A stretch of DNA of 64,000 nt from Bolinopsis microptera (Eukaryota; Ctenophora; Tentaculata; Lobata; Bolinopsidae): positions 1,054,001-1,118,000 of the forward strand of contig NC_087083.1 of assembly GCF_026151205.1 (NCBI RefSeq). The letters run 5' to 3'. Made by a program: the position numbers and the translations under genes. The notes beneath the pieces are model-generated. The model was not told the origin of the DNA. It ran no database searches and saw only the letters and a program-made list of their open reading frames with translations. The first letter of the stretch is position 1. The number at the start of each line of letters is the position of its first letter. This document shows positions 46,301 through 54,400 of this stretch, one piece after another.

Positions 46301-47381
46301 TGGCTGATGTGACGAAATTTACATTTCTTGCCCCTATTTTGAAGAATCATACCTCAATTAGTATATAATGTTACTTTATCACCATCACTATGTCGATAAA
46401 TTAGTTATTTTGCCAACACGGAGCAAATAAAGTTATAATATTTTTTTTGTGACGAAATTTACAAATTTTTACCCTGTTCAGGTGTTGAAATTTTGCCAAT
46501 GTTAACATATCACTGCCATATAATAATTTATATGACCGGCGTATGGTTGAAATATTGTTAATTGATCCATAGTACGTAATATAGGGTGTTTAAGTTGGTA
46601 TACTAATATTTACTCAATTTCACACATGTTGAGATATCATACAAATTTATGTGACTAAATTTACCTATTTCTGCCTTCTGTATTTGTATTTGCATATAAC
46701 AATGAAATATGTGAACAATTCCAAACACATTCAGTTCACAAAATAATGCTAGACTATTCGGCATTTCTTGTCAGGATGTCATAAACATCCCTCATACAAA
46801 TTTCTTAAATGTGTGACGGAGTTTACATGGTGCTACCATTTAACGAAAAAAGTCGCTAAATATGTAGATAATAGTCATATGCAACTATCCTATAAATTTT
46901 AAATTCGAAAATTTGGTCAAACACGGCAACAAGGGGTCCATATAAACTCTGTCACGTTTTTATAGTGTGACTCACTGCCGGCCGCATTTAAGCGATATCA
47001 TATCGTCTGATAAAGATATCGTTATGCGACAAAGTTTATCTAGAGGATGAAACGATTATCCTAACCATTCAGGGTTTATATAGTTTTATAGTGTGACACA
47101 TTTTACATCATCGTGCCATTTAGTAGGGTCACTAATATTTACCAATATCCTCAAACATCAATGAACGTGTCCATATATAAGTGTCATGATACTTTCACAA
47201 ATTAGAGATTTCAGAAGAAAAAACATTCAGAATTAAATATCACAAACGTAAGTTAGAAAGTAAGTTAGAAAGATATTTAAAGTAAGTTAGAAAAATATTT
47301 AAAAATACTTACTGTTTCAAATCCGCCCTGTTTATTTTCCTCCTCAGTCGGGGTCGAGAGAAAGCCCCGGAGGAAGGACAT
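10330..47381 (-). CDS. USO1: USO1/p115 Golgi vesicle tether, 27 exons
   Basis: General vesicular transport factor that tethers COPI/COPII vesicles at the cis-Golgi. Exons (5' to 3', minus): 47381-47313, 44191-44105, 43556-43430, 43187-43031, 42758-42662, 42515-42468, 42202-42045, 41841-41718, 41436-41247, 40420-40247, 32942-32821, 32412-32323, 32006-31871, 30469-30370, 30172-29991, 29565-29419, 28672-28600, 27600-27429, 27132-26992, 26772-26218, 24742-24662, 24230-23706, 13048-12737, 12176-12042, 11239-11161, 10778-10646, 10453-10330. All junctions are GT-AG with matching phases; the sum is 4338 nt, 1445 residues, against 962 in human. It starts MSFLRGFLS (human MNFLRGVMG). It has the armadillo-type head, a coiled-coil tail and an acidic end. 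The extra length lies in repetitive tail exons 20, 22 and 23. Three plus-strand genes lie in introns 10, 20 and 22. Exon 17's acceptor is the least certain. Confidence 0.9.
13049..14360. other. 3' part of USO1 intron 22, nothing recognised
   Basis: AT-rich intronic DNA with no coding frame I can support. One variant copy of the dispersed hairpin-like motif lies at 14136-14170. Confidence 0.45.
14361..14688. repeat. Minisatellite, 34-38 bp unit, 9 copies
   Basis: Unit contains TCGGGTATACCATAGCGTTC then TCACTTACTAG. The first copies are 34 bp; later copies are 38 bp through an extra CACT. Copies are nearly identical, pointing to recent spread or gene conversion. Confidence 0.9.
14689..15977. 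other. USO1 intron 22 interior with one possible stray exon
   Basis: Mostly featureless. On the minus strand about 15880-15750 a GC-richer stretch reads RDCSPGAAEYGVSPEEFTIG and DKCYFYKLGY before a stop. Its composition looks coding, but I recognise no family and find no clear partner exons. Confidence 0.25.
15978..16065. mobile_element. 88-bp MITE with TA flanks
   Basis: Perfect 15-bp inverted ends CCTTATCGGCCCTAA, flanked by TA on both sides (15976-15977, 16066-16067). The outer bases CCTTATCGG are shared with the 805-bp element at 5781, so both look like one Tc1/mariner-type non-autonomous family. Confidence 0.75.
18373..21200 (+). CDS. Secreted protein with two Ly6/uPAR (LU) domains, 7 exons, nested in USO1
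   Basis: Exons 18373-18570, 18723-18791, 19676-19781, 20141-20300, 20475-20558, 20831-20921 and 21144-21200 join in phase to 765 nt, 254 residues; all junctions are GT-AG. Residues 1-22 form a signal peptide ending near SSTRCYMC. Domain 1 begins RCYMC and ends CQSDLCN; domain 2 begins LKCYHQC and ends KCDSELCN. Both ends are the LU (three-finger) signature CxxxLCN. No hydrophobic GPI signal follows, so the protein is probably secreted rather than anchored. The start ATG has G at -3 and +4. It lies inside USO1 intron 22 on the other strand. The partner is unknown; LU proteins usually act as receptors' ligands or modulators. Confidence 0.85.
18850..18928. repeat. Short tandem repeat in LU-gene intron 2
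   Basis: Four copies of AATCTTATCTCTTTATATCT in the intron after exon 2 of the LU gene. Confidence 0.85.
21237..21301. promoter_or_regulatory. Cluster of four CRE palindromes
   Basis: Four perfect TGACGTCA sites at 21237-21244, 21264-21271, 21280-21287 and 21294-21301, starting 37 bp after the LU-gene stop. CRE sites bind CREB/ATF bZIP factors in animals. The sites are embedded in a short degenerate repeat (GTGACGTCATGAGA), so they may be a by-product of repeat growth. Confidence 0.45.
21437..21595. repeat. GTGTCACAGTGACATAC minisatellite
   Basis: Degenerate array of GTGTCACAGTGACATACRAT units and shorter GTGTCACA pieces; the units contain the palindrome TGTCACAGTGACA. Confidence 0.85.
21596..22470. 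other. USO1 intron 22 stretch, nothing recognised
   Basis: AT-rich, downstream of the LU gene; may contain its 3' UTR. No further feature seen. Confidence 0.45.
22471..23454. mobile_element. Inverted-repeat element with subrepeats, TSD TATTCGT
   Basis: Left end GGGTCATACATCCGTATCCC and right end (inverted) GGTCATACATCCGGATCCC continue into about 110 bp of paired arms made of a 12-bp unit TGTCGTGGCACT. The flanks carry the direct repeat TATTCGT (22464-22470 and 23455-23461). Inside, a 44-bp stretch starting GGCTAGTAAATAAAAGG occurs twice (23217-23260, 23265-23308). No transposase frame recognised. The family is unknown; a 7- to 8-bp duplication would fit the hAT group. Confidence 0.75.
24743..25212. 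other. USO1 intron 20, upstream region of nested mucin-like gene
   Basis: No coding frame. Expected to hold the promoter of the plus-strand gene at 25213; no clear TATA or initiator could be chosen. Confidence 0.4.
25213..25722 (+). CDS. Mucin-like single-pass membrane protein, single exon, nested in USO1
   Basis: 169 residues from ATG at 25213, which has A at -3. Residues 1-17 are a signal peptide (MLRLLVVLLVLVSAVLG). The ectodomain is rich in Ser, Thr and Pro, with N-glycosylation sites in NTTSTNITTEAT and TNTTTAPP, so it is probably heavily O-glycosylated. A membrane segment follows (about residues 119-141, VIIAVIVTVVLVAVLVVVLG), then a stop-transfer RRR and a short tail ending ENVYN with a Tyr that could be phosphorylated. 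The topology is type I. There is no family match I recognise. It is intronless and lies in USO1 intron 20 on the opposite strand. The hydrophobic segments and codon-level order make a chance frame unlikely. Confidence 0.7.
   Translation: MLRLLVVLLVLVSAVLGQLQEQDDLPDFTFFPEYESNRNVRSANTTSTNITTEATAPLPPTNTTTAPPIRAAAAGDETFSSSTASSSFSTPTAPSTYPPLQTSVKPPNKSPKTGPMSGISRPVIIAVIVTVVLVAVLVVVLGVLFWRRRQGGRYQHIKQGVEMTENVYN
25723..26217. other. USO1 intron 20, downstream of nested gene
   Basis: Contains short TGATCAG repeats at 25755-25805; otherwise unremarkable. Probably the 3' UTR of the mucin-like gene. Confidence 0.4.
27656..28527. repeat. 199-bp satellite, about 4.4 monomers
   Basis: Equivalent points at 27851, 28050, 28249 and 28448 are exactly 199 bp apart (GTAGGCCCTAAAAYGACTCG). 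It lies in USO1 intron 17 and ends at a GC-rich stretch (28528-28562). A separate partial monomer lies at 29851-29980. Confidence 0.9.
29058..29414. repeat. ACAAGTGTAAC microsatellite-like array
   Basis: Degenerate array of ACAAGTGTAAC(AAC) that on the minus strand begins immediately inside the 5' end of USO1 intron 16 (donor GTTAGTTACACTTG). Confidence 0.9.
29804..30027. repeat. 47-bp duplicated exon piece flanking one satellite monomer
   Basis: 29981-30027 (the last 37 bp of USO1 exon 15 plus its donor) and 29804-29850 are near-identical. Between them, 29851-29980 matches the 199-bp satellite (CCGGTGGAAATTATTTGGTA and on). The duplicate carries only the end of the exon and is not expected to be used. 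Confidence 0.8.
30860..31168. repeat. 17-18 bp minisatellite
   Basis: About 17 copies of CCAATTTACCGCAAAAC and variants in USO1 intron 13. Overlapping long frames through it are artefacts of the repeat. Confidence 0.9.
32429..32596. repeat. 13-bp CCATGGTTACAGA minisatellite
   Basis: About 13 copies, ending 17 bp outside the USO1 exon 12 acceptor. Its CCATGGTTACAG core also occurs in the 28-bp array at 9967-10329. Confidence 0.9.
32951..33220. repeat. 21-bp minisatellite, block 1
   Basis: About 13 copies of GAGGATTTAGTTGAATATAA(T), starting 9 bp from the USO1 exon 11 acceptor. The 112-residue frame is an artefact. Confidence 0.9.
33503..33730. repeat. 21-bp minisatellite, block 2
   Basis: About 11 copies of the same 21-bp unit as 32951-33220, separated from it by a 282-bp unrelated spacer. 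Variant units (CACTGAGG, AATGAGGG) alternate, suggesting a higher-order pattern. Confidence 0.88.
33731..34324. other. USO1 intron 10 stretch, nothing recognised
   Basis: AT-rich, without a supportable feature. Confidence 0.45.
34325..35509. repeat. 54-bp satellite, about 22 copies in two subfamilies
   Basis: Units share GATTAGAGAGTAARTCTGAG. Up to about 34975 they continue TTCTGAGCGGGGAAATRTCA; after that TTCAGCGCTTGGGAAATCTC. The second half alternates between TCTGACAAG and TCTTTAAGAAG linkers. The 199-residue minus frame is a repeat artefact (54 is divisible by 3). Confidence 0.92.
36168..36646. repeat. 51-bp minisatellite, about 9 copies
   Basis: Unit contains CGCTTGACTGCTTGATTCCC then TTCAATAAGGCAACTTTATA. 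The 197-residue minus frame repeats KQSSVRLPYKVALLKGI only because 51 is a multiple of 3. Confidence 0.9.
36647..38675. other. USO1 intron 10, upstream of nested GPCR
   Basis: About 2 kb without a supportable gene. A 117-residue minus frame (37462-37109) has no recognisable domain. The 3' part probably holds the promoter of the GPCR. Confidence 0.4.
38676..39829 (+). CDS. Rhodopsin-like GPCR, single exon with one frameshift, nested in USO1
   Basis: Two adjoining frames together give a complete seven-TM receptor of about 384 residues. The first (225 residues) holds TM1 with GTLGN, TM2 with ATDTIIS, TM3 ending VTRTMALLKPF in place of DRY, TM4 and TM5. It stops at TGA 39351-39353. The -1 frame continues without a gap as TKRKEDGAQAGKHQSKKRAT, then TM6 and TM7 with NSAANPVLYFW (NPxxY) and a basic tail rich in SSSINSKKK. 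One base appears missing near 39345-39352. It may be a sequencing error, an allele or a young pseudogene; the intact downstream frame argues against old decay. It lies in USO1 intron 10, opposite strand. Confidence 0.75.
40634..41205. mobile_element. hAT-type MITE, 8-bp TSD
   Basis: Inverted ends CAGGCACGTAGCCAGG and (inverted) CAGGGACGTAGCCAGG, flanked by a perfect 8-bp duplication TAAAAAAC (40626-40633 and 41206-41213). The CAGGG start and 8-bp duplication are hAT hallmarks. The subterminal DNA is rich in GGGGGCT / GCGCCCCC. It lies in USO1 intron 9, 41 bp from the exon 9 donor. No transposase frame. Confidence 0.88.
44867..45228. repeat. Tandem repeat, about 3 units of 121-131 bp
   Basis: Units start GGGAAAACTCTATAT at 44867, 44998 and 45119 and contain GATACACGGATACAGTTGAT. 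Internal part of the 2.9-kb element. Confidence 0.85.
45280..46370. repeat. Tandem repeat, 304-bp unit, about 3.6 copies
   Basis: ACATTTCTTGMCCCTATTTT recurs about every 304 bp (near 45410, 45713, 46017 and 46321). Each unit holds two GTGACGAAATTTAC motifs about 150 bp apart, so the basic unit may once have been half as long. Confidence 0.85.
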
Positions 47382-47982
47382 AGCCCTAATTAAGTTGTTA
47401 ATTAGTTAATTTATTAAGTTATTAATTAATTTAATAAGTTATCAATTAGTTAATTAATGTGGTATTTGATTAGTTAATTGAATTTAAAGTTAAATAGTTT
47501 ATGAATAATAAATAATAAATAAATAATAACATTTTATAGAATTAGTTATGACGGAACACGTCTTGATTTAGTCTTATCTTGGCAATAATTCATCCTTGCA
47601 CAATTATAGCAGAATTGTTCAAGACTGCCGTGAATGTGGAAAATTTGGGTAAAATTCCATCCTTTTATTTTTCATTCTTCAAGTGCAAAGCAGTGAAACA
47701 ACATACATACCATATAATAGTATAAAATAAAAATTAAATTATAAAATTGAATTACGATTAAAAAGTATATTATTTGAAATAAGTTACATTATATTGTTGA
47801 TAAAAACAATGCTGTTAAAAACAATAAATTAATTTGATACTATTGTTAAATAGAATAACATACCAGGGTCCAGGGCATACAATAAGCAAAAATATATCTG
47901 CCTATTTGTTAACCAATAACTAAACTACAAACATAACATTTCATAGTTTTGATGAAATGCGAAGAACAACAACTTCACTACC
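47382..47982. promoter_or_regulatory. Spacer upstream of USO1
   Basis: 601 bp between the APEX1 stop and the USO1 start, both on the minus strand. It must hold the APEX1 3' UTR and the USO1 promoter. AT-rich with TTAATTAA runs; no specific site can be named. Confidence 0.4.
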
Positions 47983-49248
47983 TTAAGCTTCAACACCGTT
48001 AGTATTCTGAATACCACCATTTCCAACAACTTCCATGTCTTTGTCGTTACCATCAACACCCTCCACTTTGGGTTCCAAATTTTCAACATTTTCAATATCC
48101 TCACTCAACTTGACATGTTCTTCCTCTGCTCCATTCTTCTCGTCTTTATCTTGATTAGACCCGTCCTCCAACTTAGCAACTCCTTTAGTAGTATCATTTT
48201 TAACCTCACTAGTAACCTCATCTTTAACCTCACTAGTAACCTCACCTTTAACCTCACTAGTAACCTCACTAGTAACCTCATCCTTCACCTCACTCTTCAC
48301 CTCATCTTTAACCTCACGCCCTAGATCAGCACATAACAACATGATAGGACAATGATCACTACCCAGCACTAACTCCCTTATCTCACTTGCTGCTATTCTA
48401 CCCATAAACCTTGTTGAAACCAAGAAATAATCTATTCTCCAACCCACATTTCTCTTCCGCGAGTTGGACATATAGGTCCAGAAGGAGTAGGCCCCAATTT
48501 TATCAGGGTAGAAATGTCGGAATGTGTCGATAAACCCACCGTCAAGCAGCGTGGTGAAGTCACCCCGTTCCTCTGGGGTGAAACCAGAGTTTTTAGTGTT
48601 CGTTTTGGGGTTAGCCAGATCAATTTCAGTGTGTGCTACGTTGAGATCACCAGCAACAACAACTGGCTTTTTAGCATCCAAATCCTGGCAATAAGCCAAG
48701 AAGTCCACATTCCATTTCCTCCTGTAAGGTAGTCTGACTGTTTTCTGCCCGGAGTTAGGCACGTACACATTCACAAGGTAAAAGTTCGCGTACTCCGCTG
48801 TAATGACTCGACCCTCATTATCATGTTCAGGAATGTCAATACCGTATGTAACGGAAACTGGTTTCACTTTAGAAAGGACAGCAGTGCTGGAGTACCCTTT
48901 CTTAGCCGCTGAGTTATAAAACCTGTGGTATCCCTGGAATTTAGCAGCTTCCGGGAAATCAGCCTCGAAACATTTAGTTTCCTGAAAACACACAATATCA
49001 GCATCCTCAAACTTCAGGTAGTCTAGCTTATTGCTTTTAACCACCGCTCTAATACCATTAACATTCCACGATACAATCTTCAAATTCCAGGGTAGACCCT
49101 CTTTAGTGGTGCAAACTGGTTTAAAGTCTATTTTACCCTCCAGTTCAGATGGCAGTGTCATGTGATCTAAGGATCCAGGTGCTGAGAGTTTTAGTTTCTT
49201 GGATGCACTGGTTGTGCTGTTGGCGCTGTTGCTGCGTTTTGGTGCCAT
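47983..49248 (-). CDS. APEX1: AP endonuclease 1 (APEX1), intronless, with long acidic tail
   Basis: Cuts DNA 5' of abasic sites in base excision repair. Start chosen at ATG 49248 (MAPKRSNSA), giving 421 residues; the frame is open 20 codons further but unlike the family. The N-terminal part is basic (KKLKLS), a likely nuclear signal. The endonuclease domain spans residues about 55-308 with all key residues: E90 (FQETK), Y162 (NVYVPNSG), D201 and N203 (GDLNVAH), D273 (WRIDYF), D298/H299 (GSDHCPI). Human redox Cys65 is Val59 here (LKIVSWN), so the redox function of the mammalian protein is not expected. Residues 309-421 add a tail of EVKDEVTSEV repeats absent from the 318-residue human protein. 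One exon. Confidence 0.95.
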   Translation of the reverse strand: MAPKRSNSANSTTSASKKLKLSAPGSLDHMTLPSELEGKIDFKPVCTTKEGLPWNLKIVSWNVNGIRAVVKSNKLDYLKFEDADIVCFQETKCFEADFPEAAKFQGYHRFYNSAAKKGYSSTAVLSKVKPVSVTYGIDIPEHDNEGRVITAEYANFYLVNVYVPNSGQKTVRLPYRRKWNVDFLAYCQDLDAKKPVVVAGDLNVAHTEIDLANPKTNTKNSGFTPEERGDFTTLLDGGFIDTFRHFYPDKIGAYSFWTYMSNSRKRNVGWRIDYFLVSTRFMGRIAASEIRELVLGSDHCPIMLLCADLGREVKDEVKSEVKDEVTSEVTSEVKGEVTSEVKDEVTSEVKNDTTKGVAKLEDGSNQDKDEKNGAEEEHVKLSEDIENVENLEPKVEGVDGNDKDMEVVGNGGIQNTNGVEA

Positions 49249-51406
49249 GATGAAGTGCTGGTGGAGTATGAGGGTCAGTCTAGGTAATCGTTGGTTAAAG
49301 TGCAGCATTAGTTAATAAACTGGACATACCACTAATTAAGTTATTAATTAATTAATTGATATAGCAATTGATTAGTTAATTGAACTTAAAGGTAATTTGC
49401 TGTGACGGAACACATCTTGATTTAGTTCTATCTAATATTAGTTAATAAACTGCAATGGGCTCAGATAGGTTATCTGATATAATCAGGTTTTATTGTGGTG
49501 GGTGTTTTAAATGTTAAATAAAGCTGATGTTCAATTTTCAGTGATTAACCGTTGGATTAAAATGATAATTCAACAATCGAATTTTAATTCACGGTAATAA
49601 AAGACAGCATTCTAAAAACAAATAAATAGCATACGTCATTACATTTAAATAAAATAGCATCCAAACTATCATTATAGCATTCAAACTGTATAATATGAAA
49701 CCTCAATAAGGATAAGCACGCACATTCTTACATGTACAAACATGTGATAACACGTAAAAACATAATATGGTAATAAAATATTAGATATAAAATATAATAT
49801 TATCTTAGTGTAACACCTTAACATTTCTTTTCAATTACAAAAAACTCCGTAGCATAAATAATTCACCGATATTCAATGATAAAATAGAAATCGTATAACA
49901 GTTATTTCTTTAGTATGAACAATTAATATTGAAATGTTAACCAACAAAAAACCATATTTTAAGAAAGCCAGGTTGTCCAAATCTTGTTAATCGTAAATAT
50001 CGGCTCTATTAAAGATTTAGAAAGAGGAGTAACGATTTCCATATAGTCAAAATATTGATTACGGCCAAAGCTATGGCCGTTTAATGATATTTTGATGATT
50101 TTCAATCACAAAAATGTCCCGAAATTACACATTTCTAGATCTTAATTTCAATATCTAGAATTCTCTTTAATGTACCTGGGAATGGTCTGAAACACAACAA
50201 ACGATGAGAAGACAAAATTTGTTTGTCACAATTTGCAGAGAGGATCGAAAACGCAGAAATTATCTACCTCTTCGTAACTCTGGCAGGAAGGAAGTTTTAC
50301 ACCAATCTTAATACATCAATTATAGTCAATTAATTAATTAATAAGTTAATAGATTAACACGACCAAATAGATAAAGACAACCAAGCTCTCTCAATAATGA
50401 TAAAATGAGAAAACATATTTCATATACAGAGTAATTTTTCATATGAGATATCAAAACTTATGAAATACATTGTACACGTGCAAAGTTTAATAACTTGAAA
50501 TTAGTGGAAAATAAAACGATATAAACATGGAAAATGTTCGTATGACAAGGATAAAAGCTATAAAATGTAAAAATTCTTCACCAATCAAAACCAGATAATA
50601 ATTGAGTTGGGCATTTGTGGGAATTTGTGGGCATTTGTGTGCATTTGGCGTTATTTTTCTTTCAGGAACTAGGAATTTGAAGGCTGTAGAAACTTAATGG
50701 TTTGTTAGTTTAACAAGCTTTTATAATGTACACATTTATGATAAAATGTGTAGATTATAATGATTATTATAATGTACATTATTTACATAGTTTCATAAAG
50801 AAACACAAAAAAAAACATATATTAGTGCTCGTTTATGACTAGAACTGAACATTTTCCTCTGAAAATGTACCCCCCCCCCCCCCCCACAAATTCTCAACTA
50901 TATTAACCAATCACATATAACATAAGGTGACAATAAAATTCTTTAGCTATGAATAAAAATTGCTACAACAAGTGGTTGGCCGAGGATTCGACTGAACAAC
51001 TCATTTGACTTCTATTCAGGATATATTATTGCTTATCATTATCAATTATAATATGATATGTTAGTATAGTAACTGTAAGAATTTATTCTATATATATATA
51101 ATTCATAACACTATTTAAATAACCAGCGCTTTTTATAATTTAATCTCTTAATAACAATTAACAAAATACCTTGTAAACCGCTATATTATCTCATAATTTA
51201 ATTATTTAATTATCTCATATTTAATATATAATACTCCTGTTAGCGATTATTACTAAGAGCTCTCAAATGATCCCTCACCACTTAGTAACTAATTGATAAA
51301 TCATGTAATTAATTAGCTAATTGATAAACCGATTAAATACTCTACTAATTAAATAATCAATTAATCAACTAACTAACTAACAAATTAATTAACTAATTAA
51401 TAATCC
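49249..51406. other. Spacer between APEX1 and GFOD-like gene
   Basis: About 2.2 kb of AT-rich DNA with TTAATTAA-type runs and a run of 16 C at 50870-50885. It holds the APEX1 promoter and the GFOD-like 3' UTR; no gene or repeat family recognised. Confidence 0.5.
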
Positions 51407-54400
51407 TCAAGGTGAAATAGCCTGACTAGCACTATTCCCCTTACTCATACTGGTCCCTCGCTTAGTTTTAGACTCAGTAACTTTGGTTTCTTTAGGCTCT
51501 ATGGGTACCCAGCCTCGCTCCCTCTGCTCACTTGACTGCCTTATCTTCTCTAGTACCTTCACCAGATGTTGCAGGAATTTAAGTCTCGTCTTCGGTTGTC
51601 GCTGTCTGGGTTTATATGGTTAAGATTAGGGGGATTTTAGGAAATGAAGAATTTTTAAATGCGGTGGTTGAGATTGCAAAACTTCATTATTTTCTATAAA
51701 AGATTTGCGAAAGAGGCAGAAACTGTGGACAACATAATCTTTGGGATAAAAAGAAAATGTGAACGATCCTGCAATCACCACTTAACACACAACTCACTCA
51801 TCATAAGGGAACTGCAGTTTCTTAATATCCAGCGCATCAATAAAGTACTTCATTCCTAGTATATAGGGAGTAGGCTGGCCAGGTGCCAGATCTTCACACG
51901 TGAACTTTGGAGGTTCTTCCTCCTCTATTAGAGTCTCTTTGGTGGGTTCCTCGTCATCTTGTCTAGGTGATTAGGTAATTAAGTGATTAGGTAATTAAGT
52001 GATTAGGTGATTAAGTGATTAGGTGATTAGTTAGTGTTATTTTGTTGGTAAATTTGTTTGTTATTTTTAAGTTGAAACTCAGTGCTGTGAACTGTAACGT
52101 GATAATTAATATAATATACATTGTGTTTCAACTGTTTTACTGTCACAACTGTAAACATTACAAAATATAGTCACACTATGTTTACTAAAGGGTTTTGTAT
52201 TGTTCTCTGTGATATTATAACGTTACATTGTAGAGACGTTCATAAACATGAAAAACGAGAATTTGTATTACAATATGTGTAACAAAAATAAACGTATAGT
52301 ACAGCTAGTACTGATAACAAACTCACACGAAACAAGGTTTTTAAATCAGATATTTTAGAGGTTTTAATAAAGTTTAACCTACTACAATTAATTAATTATC
52401 ATTAACTATTAATTAACTAATTAACTATTAACTCACTGGAAGGGGATGATCTTGAGCTGGCAGTTATCCAGTACAATACAGGCTCGCTCAGTAAGTACAG
52501 TTACTTCCTGTCTAAATACTGTGTTGGGGTACAGCATGCTGATATGTACCTGGAATTTTAAATAAAGAGATAAAAAAATCTATCAAATAAAGAGATAAAT
52601 AAACAAATCTATTAAATAAAGAGATAAATAAACAAATCTATTAAATAAAGAGATAAATAAACAAATCTATTAGATAAAGAGATAAATAAACAAATCTATT
52701 AAATAAAGAGATAAATAAACAAATCTATTAGATAAAGAGATAAATAAACAAATCTATTAGATAAAGAGATAAATAAACAAATCTATTAAATAAAGAGATA
52801 AATAAATAAATCTATTAAATAAAGAGATAAATAAACAAATCTATTAGATAAAGAGATAAATAAACAAATCTATTAAATAAAGAGATAAATAAACAAATCT
52901 ATTTTAAATAAAGAGATAAATAAACAAATCTATTAAATAAAGAGATAAATAAACAAATCTATTAAATAAAGAGATAAATAAACAAATCTATTTTAAATAA
53001 AGAGATAAATAAACAAATCTATTAAATAAAGAGATAAATAAACAAATCTATTAAATAAAGAGATAAGTAAATAAAATCTATCGAATAATTTAGATATAAA
53101 TAATATCTATTGAAACTGTCATATTTGAAGTAAGTGACCTTTGCCATTTTTACTGAGTTTGATAACGGAAGAACCAGCATAACTACGAAATGACAATATT
53201 AGAGAAAACACTGTAAAGTGTAAACTGTACACTGTACATTGTACACACTACACTTACCCAAGCTACAACCGAATCATCAGCAATGTACGGATTATTCTTG
53301 TGAGCCTTGAACCGTAACTGGAAGTTACACACGTCGTCACCGGTAATTGACCTGAACCCGTTTATATACTCGTTTTGTCGAACAAAGTTCTTTAGTGTTC
53401 CCTGAACTGAGTCCACCTGATTGGGAAGATGTGTCAGTGGGGGGAGGGGAGAACAATCGAGAAAGAATATTGTTTGATACAAAATCATGCTGTCATTGTA
53501 TGATCAATTGATTTTTTATTTTGTTGCTTAATATTATCGTATTTCGTTGCCAAAATATATCGAATTTTTATCAATGTACTTAATTCTAGTTGTGAAATTA
53601 GTTTAAATATCACACGGTGTTAACTTCCCAACCTTAGTATCGTTGAGTAGGTAAGTAAGAAGATCAATGATGTGACACCCAAACATGTTGAGCGCGCCTC
53701 CGCACCGGTTCTTATCATACTTCCAGTTGTACTTCTTGGAACAAAGCTCCGTCTGGTTACACTGTATTCTCACCTGTCAAAACGTGTCACTACAAATTAG
53801 TAGATTCTTAATTATATTAAACTGTTAAGTAAGACCTCATAATTTTATCTACTGCCATGGGAAGGGGGTGTAGAATACCCCCCCCCCCCCCCCCCCATGG
53901 GAAGTCTCACGCAAACCTGCTTGGTTTTTACAACTTCCCATGAAGAGCGGTTCTATAAAGGTACATTGTGGATCTGAACAGTGAACATACCTCTAGACTC
54001 TTTACAGCCCCATACTTCTTGTCCATGATGATATTCCTGAGTTGCCTAACTGCTGGAAGATTTCTCAGCTGATAAGGACACGCGCACAACCATATTGCAA
54101 ACTTAGAGGCTGATGCCAGGAGAGCCTCTCCCTCTTCTACTGTTGTCACTGAAATAGTTGGTATTTGTCTGGAGTTAATTGCTTTAATTTACAATGGGGG
54201 GGGTGTCATGTCCGTCTATGTCCGCCTATGTCCTGTCCTTTTTGGATTCTATGAGACAACGGACGTGTTTTTTGGGACATTGGCGGACTCGGACGGACAT
54301 TGGCGGACTCGGACGGACATTGGCGGACCCGGACGGACATTGGCGGACTTGGATGGACATTGGTGGACATTAGCGGACATTGGTGGATATTAGCGGACAA

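Larger units (their letters stand above)
44283..47179. mobile_element. 2.9-kb inverted-repeat element filled with tandem repeats
   Basis: Both ends carry a 43-bp inverted repeat with one mismatch, starting TATATATGGACACGTTCATT. It fills almost all of USO1 intron 1. The interior is not a transposase. It holds a 121-131 bp array (44867-45228), a 304-bp array (about 45280-46370), and throughout, the motif GTGACGAAATTTAC in both orientations. Flanking TA could be the target duplication (Tc1/mariner-like), but the ends are themselves TATATA, so this is not certain. Confidence 0.7.
40247..47381 (-). other. USO1: USO1 exons 1-10: N-terminal armadillo head
   Basis: These exons give residues about 1-410. 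Landmarks shared with vertebrate p115 are LLDDRRDAIRALRALSK (exon 2), VGTHAMEILINV (exon 3), EFHVRWPTVKLL (exon 4), VSPMGISKLMDLLSDSRE (exon 5), KIVAFENAFERLL and GNSDGGIIVEDCL (exon 7), GPTNHPQSVTSCQK (exon 9) and ALYCVQCFLFKNQKGQA (exon 10). Introns here are mostly short (under 500 bp). The exceptions are intron 1, which holds a 2.9-kb inverted-repeat element, and intron 9, which holds a hAT-type MITE ending 41 bp from the exon 9 donor. Confidence 0.92.
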
